Of a stretch of 64,000 bases of DNA, positions 51,851 through 63,391 are shown piece by piece. The notes under the pieces are model-generated. The model saw only the letters and a program-made list of their open reading frames with translations, was not told the DNA's origin and searched no databases. Numbering within the stretch: position 1 is the stretch's first letter; each line of letters starts with the position of its first letter. Both the position numbers and the translations under genes were made by a program. Source of the stretch: Quillaja saponaria (lineage: Eukaryota; Streptophyta; Magnoliopsida; Fabales; Quillajaceae); assembly GCA_029379385.1 (NCBI GenBank), contig CM055618.1, positions 7,326,134-7,390,133 on the forward strand, written 5' to 3'.

Positions 51851-51904
51851 AATCAAGAAAGGGTGAACAAGCAAAGCAAAACCTAGACACAAGGGAAACA
51901 AAAC

Positions 51905-52059
51905 TGTTAGAGTATGCTTAGTATTAAGTTGGGTTGGATTGTTGGGAATTAAGTTGATATTGTTTAGATAAGCAAGTTTTATATGTACGTTCTAATGTCT
52001 TAGTGTAGTCATAGAACTATTTAAGCTAGTACACTTTCGTCCTCTCTATATATTTTACA
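51905..52059 (+). mobile_element. Small solo LTR, copia/TRIM-like (copy 2)
   Basis: Counterpart of 43129-43285 with the same flanking AAAAC/TAAAC. Starts TGTTAGAGTATG, ends TATTTTACA. Its presence at the same site in both duplicates shows that insertion preceded the duplication. Confidence 0.7.
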
Positions 52060-52498
52060 TAAACAAGAAGAGAAGAAGAAGGAATCTTGAGGTTGGCTAA
52101 ACGATTGCTTTTTTAGGGTTTTGAGTATTCATGGAAGGACTTTATATAAATAAAAACCAGCCTTAATACGTTGCTTGTTTGTCAAGGTTGGAAATTTCAT
52201 TGTAGCTTCTTCTATTGATTTTGAGTTGGTTAAAAATAATAAGTAAATCTTAGTATTAATTGTAAAGAATAAATATTTCATCCACTATCAGTTATAGTCT
52301 GATAGACTGCCTTCTTTAAAACTTCTATAAAATTACTGTACTTTTTACATATTTATCTTCTTAAAAAAAAATAAATTGATAATTTTTATGATTCTAATTA
52401 ATATATCAAAATCTAAAATCAAGGAAGGTAATTTTAATACTTTTTGATATTTTCCTTTTATTTACATGTGAGTTACTACTCTCTTACCATGTGTGATG

Positions 52499-54107
52499 TA
52501 ATTTTAGTATTATGATGATATTGAGAAAATAATTAACTTTCATTTTACTTTATTTTTGGTGCGTCAAAGTAAAATTACTTACATATTGTCATTTTAAGTA
52601 CCAATTTCTATATTTCTTTTTTAATTCCTTTTCTTTTCTTTCATTCACATTCATGACTTAATGAGGTGTCATTTTTATTCTTCTCCTTCTTTTCTTCAAC
52701 AACAGGTTTTCAACGACAAATAATAATTGTGTGAAGTATACACCTTTTTAGAAGGATTATATGGTACCTATTTAATTTGTGTGGGGTTTTAAATACCGAA
52801 TCTTACGTGGCACAAAAAGAACCATTCATATTCACTACAATTCATCTGAGCTGTCAAAAACTTTGAACCTGTTATCTGATGAAAGCACTCTCAAGAGCTC
52901 CATAATGACACACAGCCCCACGCGCATCTTAATTAGCTGTTCCAGACCTCAGTCCTTCATCCCTGGATTCCACCCCCACAAAACACCTCAAACTAACTTC
53001 CTTCACTGCCACCACTTCTCACCATTCACCAACACCCAACAACAAACCCAGATTTCAAAGTACCCTCTAATCCCTCTTTCATGGTTAACCATTTCTTAAG
53101 GTTGAACTTAAATGCCGTACATCCCAATAACCAATCAATCATCCACAGTCACCTTCAGATTTTAAAGACATCTATTTGCAAGCCAAAGCAATGTCATCTT
53201 CTTCCATACTTGATTCCTTAAAGTCTTCAATAAAATTCAATTCTCAAAACACAAAAGCTTCATCCAATTCGGAAAAACAGAGTAAGCCAGCGGGCAGCGA
53301 AGGATGAAATTGAAATAATTTATTAAGATGTGGGTGAAAAATATAAATAGACAAATTTATTGGCAAGTTTGTTTTGCACCATGTATATAGTCACCATCTT
53401 TTTAATATGTTTACTAAATTTATTTCTTTTTAATTTCGGTTAAAAAATATTTCATATTTTTGTACATTTGGTTTTAAATGCAATATAAATGCTCCTCAGA
53501 GTTTTTATGGGCTTGTTTGAAATTTATCTAATTGTATGTTTCAGTTTTTGTCTGGTTTATGTACACTTGTATGTTTCAATGAAAAATAATACCACAATAA
53601 TAATTGTGTGAAGTATGTTGGACTGTGCGACTTTAACCCTCTAATAGAAAAATCTCCCAATTATATATAAAAAGAAAATTTGAAAATCTCTCTAATTTAA
53701 AAATTAAGAAAAAGAAGAAGAAATAGAAATCTCTCTGATTAAAAAATAAAGAAATATAGGGGGACACTTCAATTTTTCAATAAAAATTATTTTTTGTGAG
53801 GGGATGAGTGTAGGTGACGAGGTCTTTTTTGATGGTAATGGATGGAAGGGTGGTCGAGCTGTGAATGAGAAATTTCCAAGTAACATCAAATGATTCAGAA
53901 GGGTAGCATCTGCAACTGTCCAAACAGATTTTCAAGTTAAATAGACCAAAAGCCTTGCCTAAAAGCATTGAAATTTTCTTCTTTTACAATATACACCACG
54001 TATATATAGTGATCTACTGCTAGTGCTGGTACCTCAAAAAGTAACAAAAATGAATTGCTATATTGAGCTCAGGTATCTTCTCCTCCCTGCCATAAACATT
54101 CTAAAAA
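52499..54107. other. Region without a supported gene
   Basis: A short frame at 52779-53099 (+) is Ser/Thr/Pro/His-rich and not recognised. The rest is AT-rich. No SABATH exon 1 or 2 was found here, although exon 3 lies downstream at 55228. Confidence 0.5.
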
Positions 54108-54563
54108 TTGTTAGCCCAAAAAACTACTCCAGAGAATTGGGATCCATACCAGACAATTACTAATCCCAATCTAATCAAATCCTTCTTCCTTTCCATCATT
54201 TTCTTCATCTTTCATTTCACTTCTATACGACTCCCACTTATTCCTTCAGCTCATCACACTGACACTACTTCATTTGGTGTCCTTTTGCGTTTGGGCGAGT
54301 TTAATACCTTAATGACAATTTCATTTATAGCCTCTATATTTTCCCCACAAACTCTCTTCTGGTATTTATATCCCTTCATTCTAATGCTCTATTTTGGGTC
54401 TACATGGATCCTCTTAGCACTTAAGTGGCTTCAACAACTCCTTTCTACTATTCCAATTGTTGATATTATAATCAATGGCAGAGAAACTGGCATAACCTGG
54501 CAGCTCATTCAAAATCACACACACAGATTTATTGAACCCTCTCCACTACCTGAAATAGTATAG
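54108..54563 (+). CDS. Unidentified hydrophobic protein, probably partial
   Basis: An open frame of about 150 codons ending in TAG at 54563. The first codon of the open stretch is TTG and no in-frame ATG near the start is convincing, so the 5' end may be spliced or lost. The product has a polar start (KTTPENWDPYQTITNPN), then hydrophobic segments at about residues 24-45, 70-86 and 88-108 that could be membrane helices, and a polar tail ending IEPSPLPEIV. Composition and length suggest a real, perhaps membrane-anchored protein, but I do not recognise the family. Its last 20 codons and 3' flank are repeated at 63392-63452, where an in-frame TAG interrupts them. It lies inside the duplicated array, between the Ca2+-ATPase relic and the orphan SABATH exon. 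Confidence 0.4.
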   Translation: MLAQKTTPENWDPYQTITNPNLIKSFFLSIIFFIFHFTSIRLPLIPSAHHTDTTSFGVLLRLGEFNTLMTISFIASIFSPQTLFWYLYPFILMLYFGSTWILLALKWLQQLLSTIPIVDIIINGRETGITWQLIQNHTHRFIEPSPLPEIV

Positions 54564-55120
54564 ATCAATCAGCTAGCTAGCTGTTTTAATTAGAGATTTT
54601 CAATAGCAACCCAATTAAGATCAATCAAGTTTCATTTGAGCACAGCATCACATAATATTATTAGAATATGTTTAGTGTTAAGTTATGTTGAGTATTAAGT
54701 CCTACATTATTTAAATAAGCAGGTCTTATGTACGCTCTCTATTATAAATATAAGGTCTTGACATAGTTTTGAAACCATATAAGTTACCACTCTTTCTAAA
54801 TATATTACATGATATCAAAGCTAGGTCTACAAGATGAACATTCTCTACTATAAGGTCTTGTTGTACTCCCTTTACTGCCCTTAGCGTGTTGCTTAATTCA
54901 TAATACATTGTGTTTATATGATGTTAAAACTGAAAATAAAAGAGAAAAATAAAAAGAAAAAACAACTCATAGTAACATATTTTTGATCTAACAATGTCAA
55001 TATTTTCTTTATGAGTATCTCTTCCTTCTCAAATAAGAGAAGATAGATTCATCTTCATGATTATCATTTCTACAAAATTCACCTAAATAACAACTAAAAG
55101 GTATTTATGTAATAGCAAGA
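54503..55120 (+). repeat. Duplicated block (pairs with 63392-64000)
   Basis: The 3' end of the hydrophobic ORF, its flank, a small LTR and about 300 bp beyond are repeated, same orientation, at the right edge of the window. Confidence 0.85.
54659..54821 (+). mobile_element. Small LTR with primer-binding site, copia/TRIM-like (copy 3)
   Basis: LTR 54659-54809 (starts TATTAGAATATG, expected TGTTAGAATATG; ends TATATTACA), followed at once by TGATATCAAAGC, two changes from the initiator methionine tRNA primer site TGGTATCAGAGC. This is therefore the 5' LTR of a small retrotransposon; a clear 3' LTR is not seen, only an LTR-like CTACTATAAGGTCTTG near 54846. Confidence 0.7.
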
Positions 55121-55198
55121 ACTCATAGGGTATTAAAGAAAATAAAAATTTTTGACACTAAAAGTTAAAACAACAAAATATTATCATGAAAATTATAT

Positions 55199-55825
55199 CT
55201 GATTTTTTCTTTCAAATCCTAACACAGGGATTAAAAAGTGAAGATCAAGTGGACTCATTCAACTTACCTGTCTACACAGCTTCAGTCAGGGAGATGACAG
55301 ATCTTGTAGAAAAGAAGGGATGTTTTAGCATTGAGATAATCGATCCAACAAACTCCCATTACTTGAACGGCACCTCTAGAAACGGGCAGGATTGCACTAT
55401 GCATCTGACAGCTTCAATGGAGGGAATAATTAGCAAACACTTTGGAAGTGAGATTATTGATGAACTATTTGATCGATTCCATAAGAAAACCCAAGAGCTT
55501 TTATACCTGCTGGAGTCAAGAGCCAAGGGAGCATCTCAACTTGTTGCTATTCTGAAACGCAAATAGTCAAGAGTTTTGCACTATTCTGCCTTTTGAAAAG
55601 TTGTTAGATAATATAACTACTTGAACAAGGTTGTTTATCACGTAAAAGTTGGTATCAATTATCAAATCCTGGTTATAATGGGAATAGTCAGCAGCAGTGA
55701 AGTCTTCAATCATAGTTAAGTGTATGAACAACTCAAAAGTATTTTGATGCACTTCTTATTAATCACTCTACCATACTATATATAAGCTTGCAAGTTGCAC
55801 TAGAATCAGTCACTCCTGATTTAAC
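55199..55825 (+). repeat. Segmental duplication, SABATH exon 3 block, copy 2 (pairs with 49110-49710)
   Basis: Matches the exon 3 region and 3' flank of SABATH gene 2 in order and orientation, ending near CAATCAGTCACTC-like sequence. Confidence 0.85.
55228..55566 (+). pseudogene. Orphan third exon of a SABATH methyltransferase
   Basis: A 339-bp open exon, preceded by the acceptor CCTAACACAG as in gene 2 and ending in TAG. It encodes 112 residues very close to exon 3 of gene 2 (110 residues), including VDSFNLPVYTASVREM, CFSIEIIDPT, GQDCTMHLTASMEG and FGSEIIDELFDRF. Two more codons occur in the variable loop after IEIIDPT. No exon 1 or 2 lies in 52499-55227, and similarity to gene 2 begins only about 30 bp before the acceptor, inside intron 2. 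The catalytic SAM-binding half is missing, so it cannot make an enzyme by itself. No stop or frameshift has accumulated, so the duplication is recent or the exon is still used through splicing to something upstream. Confidence 0.88.
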
Positions 55826-57382
55826 TGAAAGAAGCTAAGTATTGGTGCCAAGTTTGTTTATTTTGATAAGCTTTTTTATACTTTTGTGTGTGATTTTGTC
55901 TTTGACTCTCATGATTTCAAAACCCAAAACTCATCCAGTCCTCTCTACTAGGAAACCAATCCTCCTTGTTTGATTGTTTGGCATTGGACGGTTGAGTCTA
56001 AAGTTGAAGATGTATTGGTTTCATAAATCCATTGATAAATCAAGAAAGCATATGGATATGATGTTTTATATTTTCTGTCTATGGACAATTGGACATATTG
56101 ATAGAGATATATATGAAGCTGTGAACAACAATTAAAAGAGAAACGAAAAAAGGCGCTGAAATCTACACATGACATAGAAGGGAGACAAAATAACATATAA
56201 TAAAGTTGAGAAAAGCATATGATGGAACAATGGTGAAAAACAATATTACAGTTTAAAGCTTAAATTACATTATTTATTTCGTGATTACAGGTAAGGTTCT
56301 TGAAATCGTGTACTTTTGAAAAGAACTTGGACTTCTTACTTTTGTTTGGGCCGCATTTCTTGCATTGAATATTAGCATCATTTCTCTTTTCTCTTTGTGG
56401 TTTCATTTAATCTTCCCAAAAATAAAATAAAATTGAGCTTATTTTTTATTATTATTATAGTCACATCACAATAATAGCTTTTTGTTATATCAAACTTATA
56501 TATTATCAATTATAGGTAAGTCATAATTAAAAATAATAATTTGTTAAGCTTACTTCATCCCATCCTATACTATATTCTTATTCATCTATATCTCCCAAAT
56601 TTGGAACAAATCTTCATAATCTAAGAAAATTAAATAATTTGATGTTTAACGAATTCAATGATACAATTTTATGAGTTAATGATTAAAAAAAAATCAATGT
56701 ACAATATCAATTAGTTTAATTAAAATATTTTTATAATAATAGAATTATAATTACTTTTAAAATCATAAATAAAAACAATTATAATATATATCTATATGTT
56801 ATATTGTTTCGTTACTTTGCTAGAATGTTTCACCAAAACGATATAATTCAAATAAAAAGAAAATACTTTCATAATGAAAACAAAAGACTTGAAAAATAAA
56901 AATAAAAAGAACCTAATTAATAATAGAGTTAAAAATTAATTAAAATTTTACTTTTTTGTTTTTTTTAAAGAAATAATCTAGATGTTAAGCAAACATAATC
57001 ATACTTCCTACTTTTATGGACAAAGTGAGATGAGTAGATTAATATGTTGTTAAATTATTTATAACATGATACTGAAAAACATATTTGCAATAAAACAAAT
57101 TGAGATGTGTATTCATATTCTATTTGGAACTTTCATTGTTTTTTCTTGAGACTTTTTGCTTATCATTCTTCCACCTCGTTTTGGGATTGTATAGACATAT
57201 AATGCAGTAAAAAGTAATTTAACTGTAATAAATTTATTGATATAATGCATGTTTGCCTATAAGCATTAGATTTTTATATTTTTCCCGGCTAAGATTGTAA
57301 GTATTAGTTACAGTCACAATGAATAGATAAAGTGTCGAAATACTCCAACATGATGCGGATGTACATCAGCCAGCTTGTGAGA
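55826..57382. other. Intergenic gap, no gene
   Basis: No coding region is supported. It includes the 3' flank of the SEC14-like gene, which ends at 57383 on the minus strand. Confidence 0.55.
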
Positions 57383-57696
57383 TCAACCCTCTAATGGGGT
57401 CAATACAACATCTTGTATAGCCACAGGCTGTGCTCGTCCGCCATACTCTTCCGTCAGAGTCTCTTCACCGACTTCCTTTATAAACTCTCGCCTTTCTTCG
57501 TTGTTGCTCACAATCACAATCTGCATTCATCATCCTAGACTCTTTCAACTTTGAAAATTGAAAATCAGATTGCCAGCTTATATTCAAGATGAATCTTTTA
57601 TGCTCCCAAGAAATGAAAAAGAAATCAGTTACCAAATCAAATTTCTTAGTAAATTGGAGGAGAAAATTTTAATAAGAAATTCAGACCTACAAAGAG

Positions 57697-57727
<31 letters not shown>

Positions 57728-60700
57728 GTACCATCCTGTGATTCTCTACATACTCAAGAAGAGCCTGGAAACTTAGCAAGTATTCTAGTTATGCGTTTAA
57801 AGAAAAAAAAATAAAAATAGGATAAAATGATGGACATGTGAAATTTACTTGTTTCTACACCATTTTTCAGGGTGAATAAGATGGGGTTTTAAACGCCATA
57901 TATTGCTGACAGATTATGTCTCAATGCTATGAATTTCTCCTACTTCAGAAAGTTGAACTTGAAACTTTCTAATTCTCCCAGATATGGATTGAACTTCAAG
58001 TCATAAACTGAGAACCTATCACAATTCACAAGTGCAAGCATAAATTACCTTTTCTAGTGTTGCCTTGTCTAGGAAGGGAGAAATCATTTTCCAAACACTT
58101 ACGAAAAACCAGCGGCATGTGCAAAATAAAGCACTTTGCTAAACGTTCAGGATAGTAAGCCTGCAATAAGCAAATGTTAATTAACGTAAATATCAATAAG
58201 AGAAAGGACTTCAAATTACACAACTTCATTAGTTCTGAAAGATTTGCAAGTGCAACCATGCAATAAACCGGGCTTTCGAGGCCATTAATTGAACTTTTGC
58301 CTCCTTATACATAAGTATCTTTGAACTTGAGATGGTGCCACAATAATCAAACCTGGCTTTAAAATGTGTATCTCTACTCTATATTCAATTCAGAAGATTG
58401 TCACAAGAACATGTTGAGCAGTAAAGTGGACAGAGAGCAGGCAAAGAACAGCCTGTCCCTCCTTTTCCTAGAGGGAAGTGGGAAGGGAAGAAGGCGATAC
58501 TTTTATTAAGCAATTCATTCAGAGGAGGAAACTTATAAAAATGAAAATGTTTGGATCCACGCATGCTTTGTTTAGCCAAGCTCTTGAAGAAGATATCAGG
58601 GAAAGGTGACAACATCAATATCAATGTAAAGAGAAGCTCTTGTAATTGATGGCTAATGTTTGTATTATTCTATCCACGTAAGTTTTTCCATGCCTGTCTT
58701 TTATTAGTGAAGATCCAGTAGCACAGTAACCCAAGGGACTTCTAAAATAAACTAGCTACTTTGAAGATTACTTTTGTATCATGTGTCAGCTATTTGTGAA
58801 TAACCTGGAGGCTTCATGTCAAAAATCACTCACTTTTAATTTCCACAAGTGAATAACCTAGCGGCTTCATTTCACTCAGTAGCTTCACACTGCTTTCAAT
58901 TCAACAGATGTAAATGACATTTGATGCTAGTTTCCAGGTTTCAAGTATTAATCTGAAATTGAACTGACAAGAAATTCGTTGAGAATTAAAATTTAACAAG
59001 ATCAGCAGTTCCTGTTGCCCTCTACCAGTCTCTGGAACTTTTTATTTCAAGAGATTATGCTATATATTTAGTATTTTGGTTTATCTTATTTAGTACAACC
59101 TGGTGTTCATAGATGTCGTCCATTTAAGGGTAGATTCTAGAATATTGTAGAAGATTGTATCCGTCCATACTCCATACAGCCAAGCCAACTTTTTGTAGTA
59201 TAATTAAGAATCTAGCTCTGTAGGCGACCAAGTGAGTGGATAGTGTCTCCAGAATGAGTGTAGTGCAGGACAGTACGTGTCAGTGTCAGAATGCAGTCCT
59301 CAAATTGTTATGTGTATGAACTTTGGAGTTAAATTGGTCAAAGTGCCAGTGAGTAAGTTCTTCCACCATTGCTATCTGCAGTGCTCTAAAAATCCTAACA
59401 GATATTTAATAAAGTTTCTAGAACATAAGGCTAAATCTATTAGAAGCTGCTACAAGGTTTAAACTTGAAAAGGTTGATCCATGTATGGATTAATAATGTG
59501 GGCAACATGACCAAACCTGAGATAAGGACTACCAAGTATGGCCTACATTGTACGTTGAAAAAAAGAGCTGAATAGGGGCATGAAATTTGGTTAGTAAAAT
59601 GAAAGCTCTTCTAGCAGCCAAAGATAAGGATATTATAACATGCTTGGTATATCCTCACAAGTTTTCAATTAAAAGGCCCTTCTCTGAAGCCTATTTTAAA
59701 CTTTTAACTTAGTTCTTAGATTTTATTATGATTTACGAAGAACAACAATTGTAACTCATTTTGTTAAGAAAAGATAAGAGAGTCACCTGTAGAAATTGAA
59801 ACGCAGTGATTACCCCACGTGTATCAATGTTTTTATATGTAATCTGCTGCAGATCAAGAATGGCAATCAACTTCTCATTTCCGATCTCCCTTCCTCTGAA
59901 AGAACTGAAAGAAGCCAACAAATTGAAGCAATAACAATGAGCTTCTCATTCCTAAAGGAATCAAGGACAAAAAGAACATGAAGATTAAAGTAGATTCGCC
60001 ATATGAAAAAAGAAGACATCTAACACAAGTTCATTAAATGGACCAGCTTCTAGTAGTGGGAAATATGTTTAAATGAACAGCTTACCTCACTCAAAGCAGA
60101 GATACATTTCCAATTAGAAGAACTAAACATTATCCAAAATGAGATTGGTTTCTACATGCATTGGAATTTGAAATTTTGAAGTCTCAATCAGCACTAAAAG
60201 AACTATTAACAGAAAAAGGAAGAGAGAGAACCAAGAAGATTGCATCAATCGACATCTAAACTCTGCAATTTTCTCTCTTTCAACTAAGGATAACATTTTT
60301 CCAATTACTTTTAGATGTTATTGAGATTCTATTTGCAGCAACTAGAAACCAGAAACTAGAAAAATGGCTACAGCCTGCAGGAATTCAAAAGGATCAGTTA
60401 TTGCTCTCCCTACCCCATCTGACTGTGTCTATAATATGTGCACGTCCATGTCTTAATAAGATTGATCATCATTTTCGTTCTTCTGTGGAAAAGTTACCAA
60501 AAATGGAATTCTGACCTAAAGTGCCATCATAATACATTAAACTGTTATACCATGTTTACAATAGATTGTTCCTCCTTCCCTCAACAAAGTTTAACTTTCC
60601 AGTCAATAAGTAAATGTATTAAAGTATTACTGAAATTGAACGTTACCTTGCAATTGTTTTGTCCAGCAGATAAATAATGTATTCTGCACCAATGGACGAG

Positions 60701-61367
60701 AAAAAATAAAATAAGTATTTGCTAGCTAGTTGTTAACATCAATAAGAAAATTGGGAAATACAATTGCTTCCACTACTTATGTTAGTGAAAGTCCTAGTCC
60801 TTCTCTTGTCAAAGCATACTAACAGCAACAGGCTGTAGTCATCCATGACCACATGAAGTGATTGTTAGAAGTGGTACAACTTTATAATTGAATTAATCAA
60901 AGTCCACTATCCATATTAAAATCTATCATCGAAGAGTGAATTAAAGAAAAGAAAATAGTTACTCTTGAATTGAAGCTTATCCTCGGAAGGAAAATGATTG
61001 TTTACTTTCGCGATCATTACCGGGTATCCATCTCTAGACAAACCCTGCAAAAAAACCTTCCTCGCTTCCAATTCATCTGATATTTCAGATTCAGAAATGA
61101 ACCCATTGGGCACCATAGAGGACCTCCATTTTTGCCACTCAACAAACATCTTGGCTGATTTATCTGGGTTCATTAATCTTGCAATCAAAAACCTCATGAG
61201 GGTTGGGTCTCCATACATCTACAAAGTTAAAAACTGATTAAATAAAGAATTAAACTCAAACACATAGATTTTTCATTTTTCCAATTGCTTACCTCCGTGG
61301 AATACCCAAGTTTCTTAACTGATTTCTTCATCTGGGTCAGTGACATTACATCTTCTTTGTTCTCCAT
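57383..61367 (-). pseudogene. SEC14-like CRAL-TRIO lipid-binding protein, 6 exons, one frameshift
   Basis: Predicted phosphatidylinositol-transfer-like protein of the plant SEC14 type. Exons on the minus strand: 61367-61293 (start MENKEDVMSLTQMKK), 61218-60963, 60683-60647 (37 bp), 59904-59787, 58160-58049 and 57520-57383 (stop TGA). GT..AG borders and codon phases fit throughout. The N-terminal CRAL-TRIO-N helix region holds DPTLMRFLIARLMNPDKSA; the lipid-binding domain holds LSRDGYPVMIAK, REIGNEKLIAILDLQQITYK, TRGVITAFQFLQ and AYYPERLAKCFILHMP; the end reads EEYGGRAQPVAIQDV. A single extra base in exon 5 (near 58113) shifts the frame after CFILHMP, and the shifted frame meets TGA at 57467-57465. 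Ignoring it, the protein would be 244 residues. Otherwise every exon and splice site is intact, so this is a very young pseudogene, an allele-specific lesion or a base error. Confidence 0.85.
57696..57726. repeat. (TA)n microsatellite in last intron of the SEC14-like gene
   Basis: A TA alternation of about 27 bases lying between exon 5 and exon 6. Confidence 0.85.
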
Positions 61368-63391
61368 TGCGATATTAGCAAAGATAATCTGGGTTTATGA
61401 CAACAAATGGAGCTGAACTCGGACTGACAACAGATGAAGAGAAGAGGGTTATTACTATTGACCCAGTTTTCAAAGGGAAGGTGGGGACGTGCTCAGCTTT
61501 GGAAAATTGAGAGAGGAGAGAGGGAGTGGCTTTGAAGAAGGTAGAGGAAGTGGAAGGGCAAGTGAAACTGAAAGTCAAGACTCAAGGTGTTGCGTTTGAC
61601 AAAAAGGAATAGTAGAAGAATTGGCGGGTATCACAATGAAAACAGGCCTCTAAAATTTGGCGATAAGTTTAGGAGACTAGTACAGCCACAAATTACAAGT
61701 GACACAAATATGCTAGACCAAGTAATGTTACTCCAAAAGCATCACATCAGAGGGGCTAATTTTCCAGAACGACAGCTACTTGGCCATTTTGGCTCTAGAG
61801 CATATTCTCTATACTCCTAATTTGTTTTTCTTGATTATCTATTTCTAAGTAGTTCCTTATAATAAATACCATCAATAATTCATTAATTATATTGCATTAA
61901 AATATAATCATTTGTAATAATAACTGTTTTTTTGGGAGGGAGAATAAACTCTATATAAGATTTCACTGGATTAAAACTTATACCATGTAAATAATAATGA
62001 CTTAAATGTACTTAGACCAATGTTAAAAAATTAATGTAATTAAATTTTAGGTTGATTACCACAGTTTTCACTCAAATCTTCTAAAATATCAATTTCATTT
62101 TATTAAAATTTCAATTTCTCAATCAAGTTGTATTTCCTTATTTTTCTATTCTTTATAAACGTAATAATTCTATATAACTTAGTAGTATATCATCCAAAAA
62201 AGTTTTTCAATTCATAAAATAAAATTGAACATGTCACTACCTTTATGTTAAACAAGATTATTTTGTTTACACATAACTAGTAAAAGGAAAAAAATTAAAT
62301 TAGATTTAAATAAATCCTAAAAACTGAGATTGATTTAGGAAAATTTCTAAAAGGATAAATTAAAAATGGATTGAAAAACTCTAAATGCTAAAAAAAGTGA
62401 TTGATCTAGCAAAATTTCTAAAGGGATAAAAAACTAAAAAATAAACAAATCAGCATCAGAGTAGTTAAGACAATTTTCTCTTGCAAGTTGTCAACTAAAA
62501 CGACAAGTGAGTAATTTATATTCGGGTCAAATTTATGAGATTCAAAATTGTTTTAAATGTCAACCACTATAAATTACAATTTCCTTTGTGGCTAATGAAA
62601 CATGCTTACAATAATTTATATTGATAACAATCTTTGAATCACGGACTTTGACATAATTGTACACTAGTGTTTGACCAAAATGATTTGTAATATTTAGTAG
62701 TTGGAGAAAGTCTTATTAGATTGTATAATATTAAAGTGAGAGAGAGAGAGAGAGAGATTAATTATAAATTTATTTCTATATTAAATGTTAGTTTTCATGA
62801 ACAGTATATTATAAATCTACAAGTTTTCCTATAATAATAATAATAATAGTCAATTGTGTTGAGTGTTTAAGCTAATGAAATATTATACAATGAATATTGT
62901 CTTATACTAGATTCATTCGGTATTCATGCGATGTAAAAATTAGTTTCATCTTTTTTCAAAAAAAAAATATTTCAAATTTATAAGTTTTCTTTTATTTGTG
63001 AGATTTATTATTAATAATGAATTAACAAAATTATTAACTTATGTATTATTTTTATTTTAAATATATTAGTTTGGAAGATAAGATTAAGCTGATGTACAGA
63101 TATACTAGTTTTTTTTTAATTATATCATATCAAGTTTCATATATATATATATATAGATACTAATTAATATCATAAAATTAAGCTAAACAAAATATACATA
63201 TAAGCTAGGGTTTGTCTATTTTATGCCCACTGAACACATGATAATATGTCTACAAAAACACAATAGCCCATGTATTATTCATTTTGAGAAAATAAATAAT
63301 ATTCTTTAATAAACATACTATCATGTGTCCAGTGAACACAGAATAAATAAATTCATATAACTATATATGTGGGTGTTTGGTCTTTCTGTAC
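61368..63391. other. Upstream flank of the SEC14-like gene and AT-rich gap
   Basis: The first 300 bp hold the presumed promoter and leader of the minus-strand SEC14-like gene (no clear TATA element picked out). The short frame at 61587-61820 (+) is not recognised. The rest is AT-rich without genes, with a GA run at 62737-62757 and a TA run near 63142-63156. Confidence 0.5.
62737..62757. repeat. (GA)n microsatellite
   Basis: About ten GA dinucleotides. Confidence 0.9.

Larger units (their letters stand above)
50428..52498. repeat. Segmental duplication, Ca2+-ATPase block, copy 2 (pairs with 41629-43703)
   Basis: Same order and orientation as copy 1, including the small LTR and the flank ending ACCATGTGTGATG. 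Small indels distinguish the copies. Confidence 0.85.

Noticed and set aside
52779..53099. 106-codon frame on the plus strand
   Set aside because: Ser/Thr/His/Pro-rich, no motif, no supporting context; not strong enough to call a gene.
61587..61820. 77-codon frame upstream of the SEC14-like gene
   Set aside because: No recognised family and within the size expected by chance.
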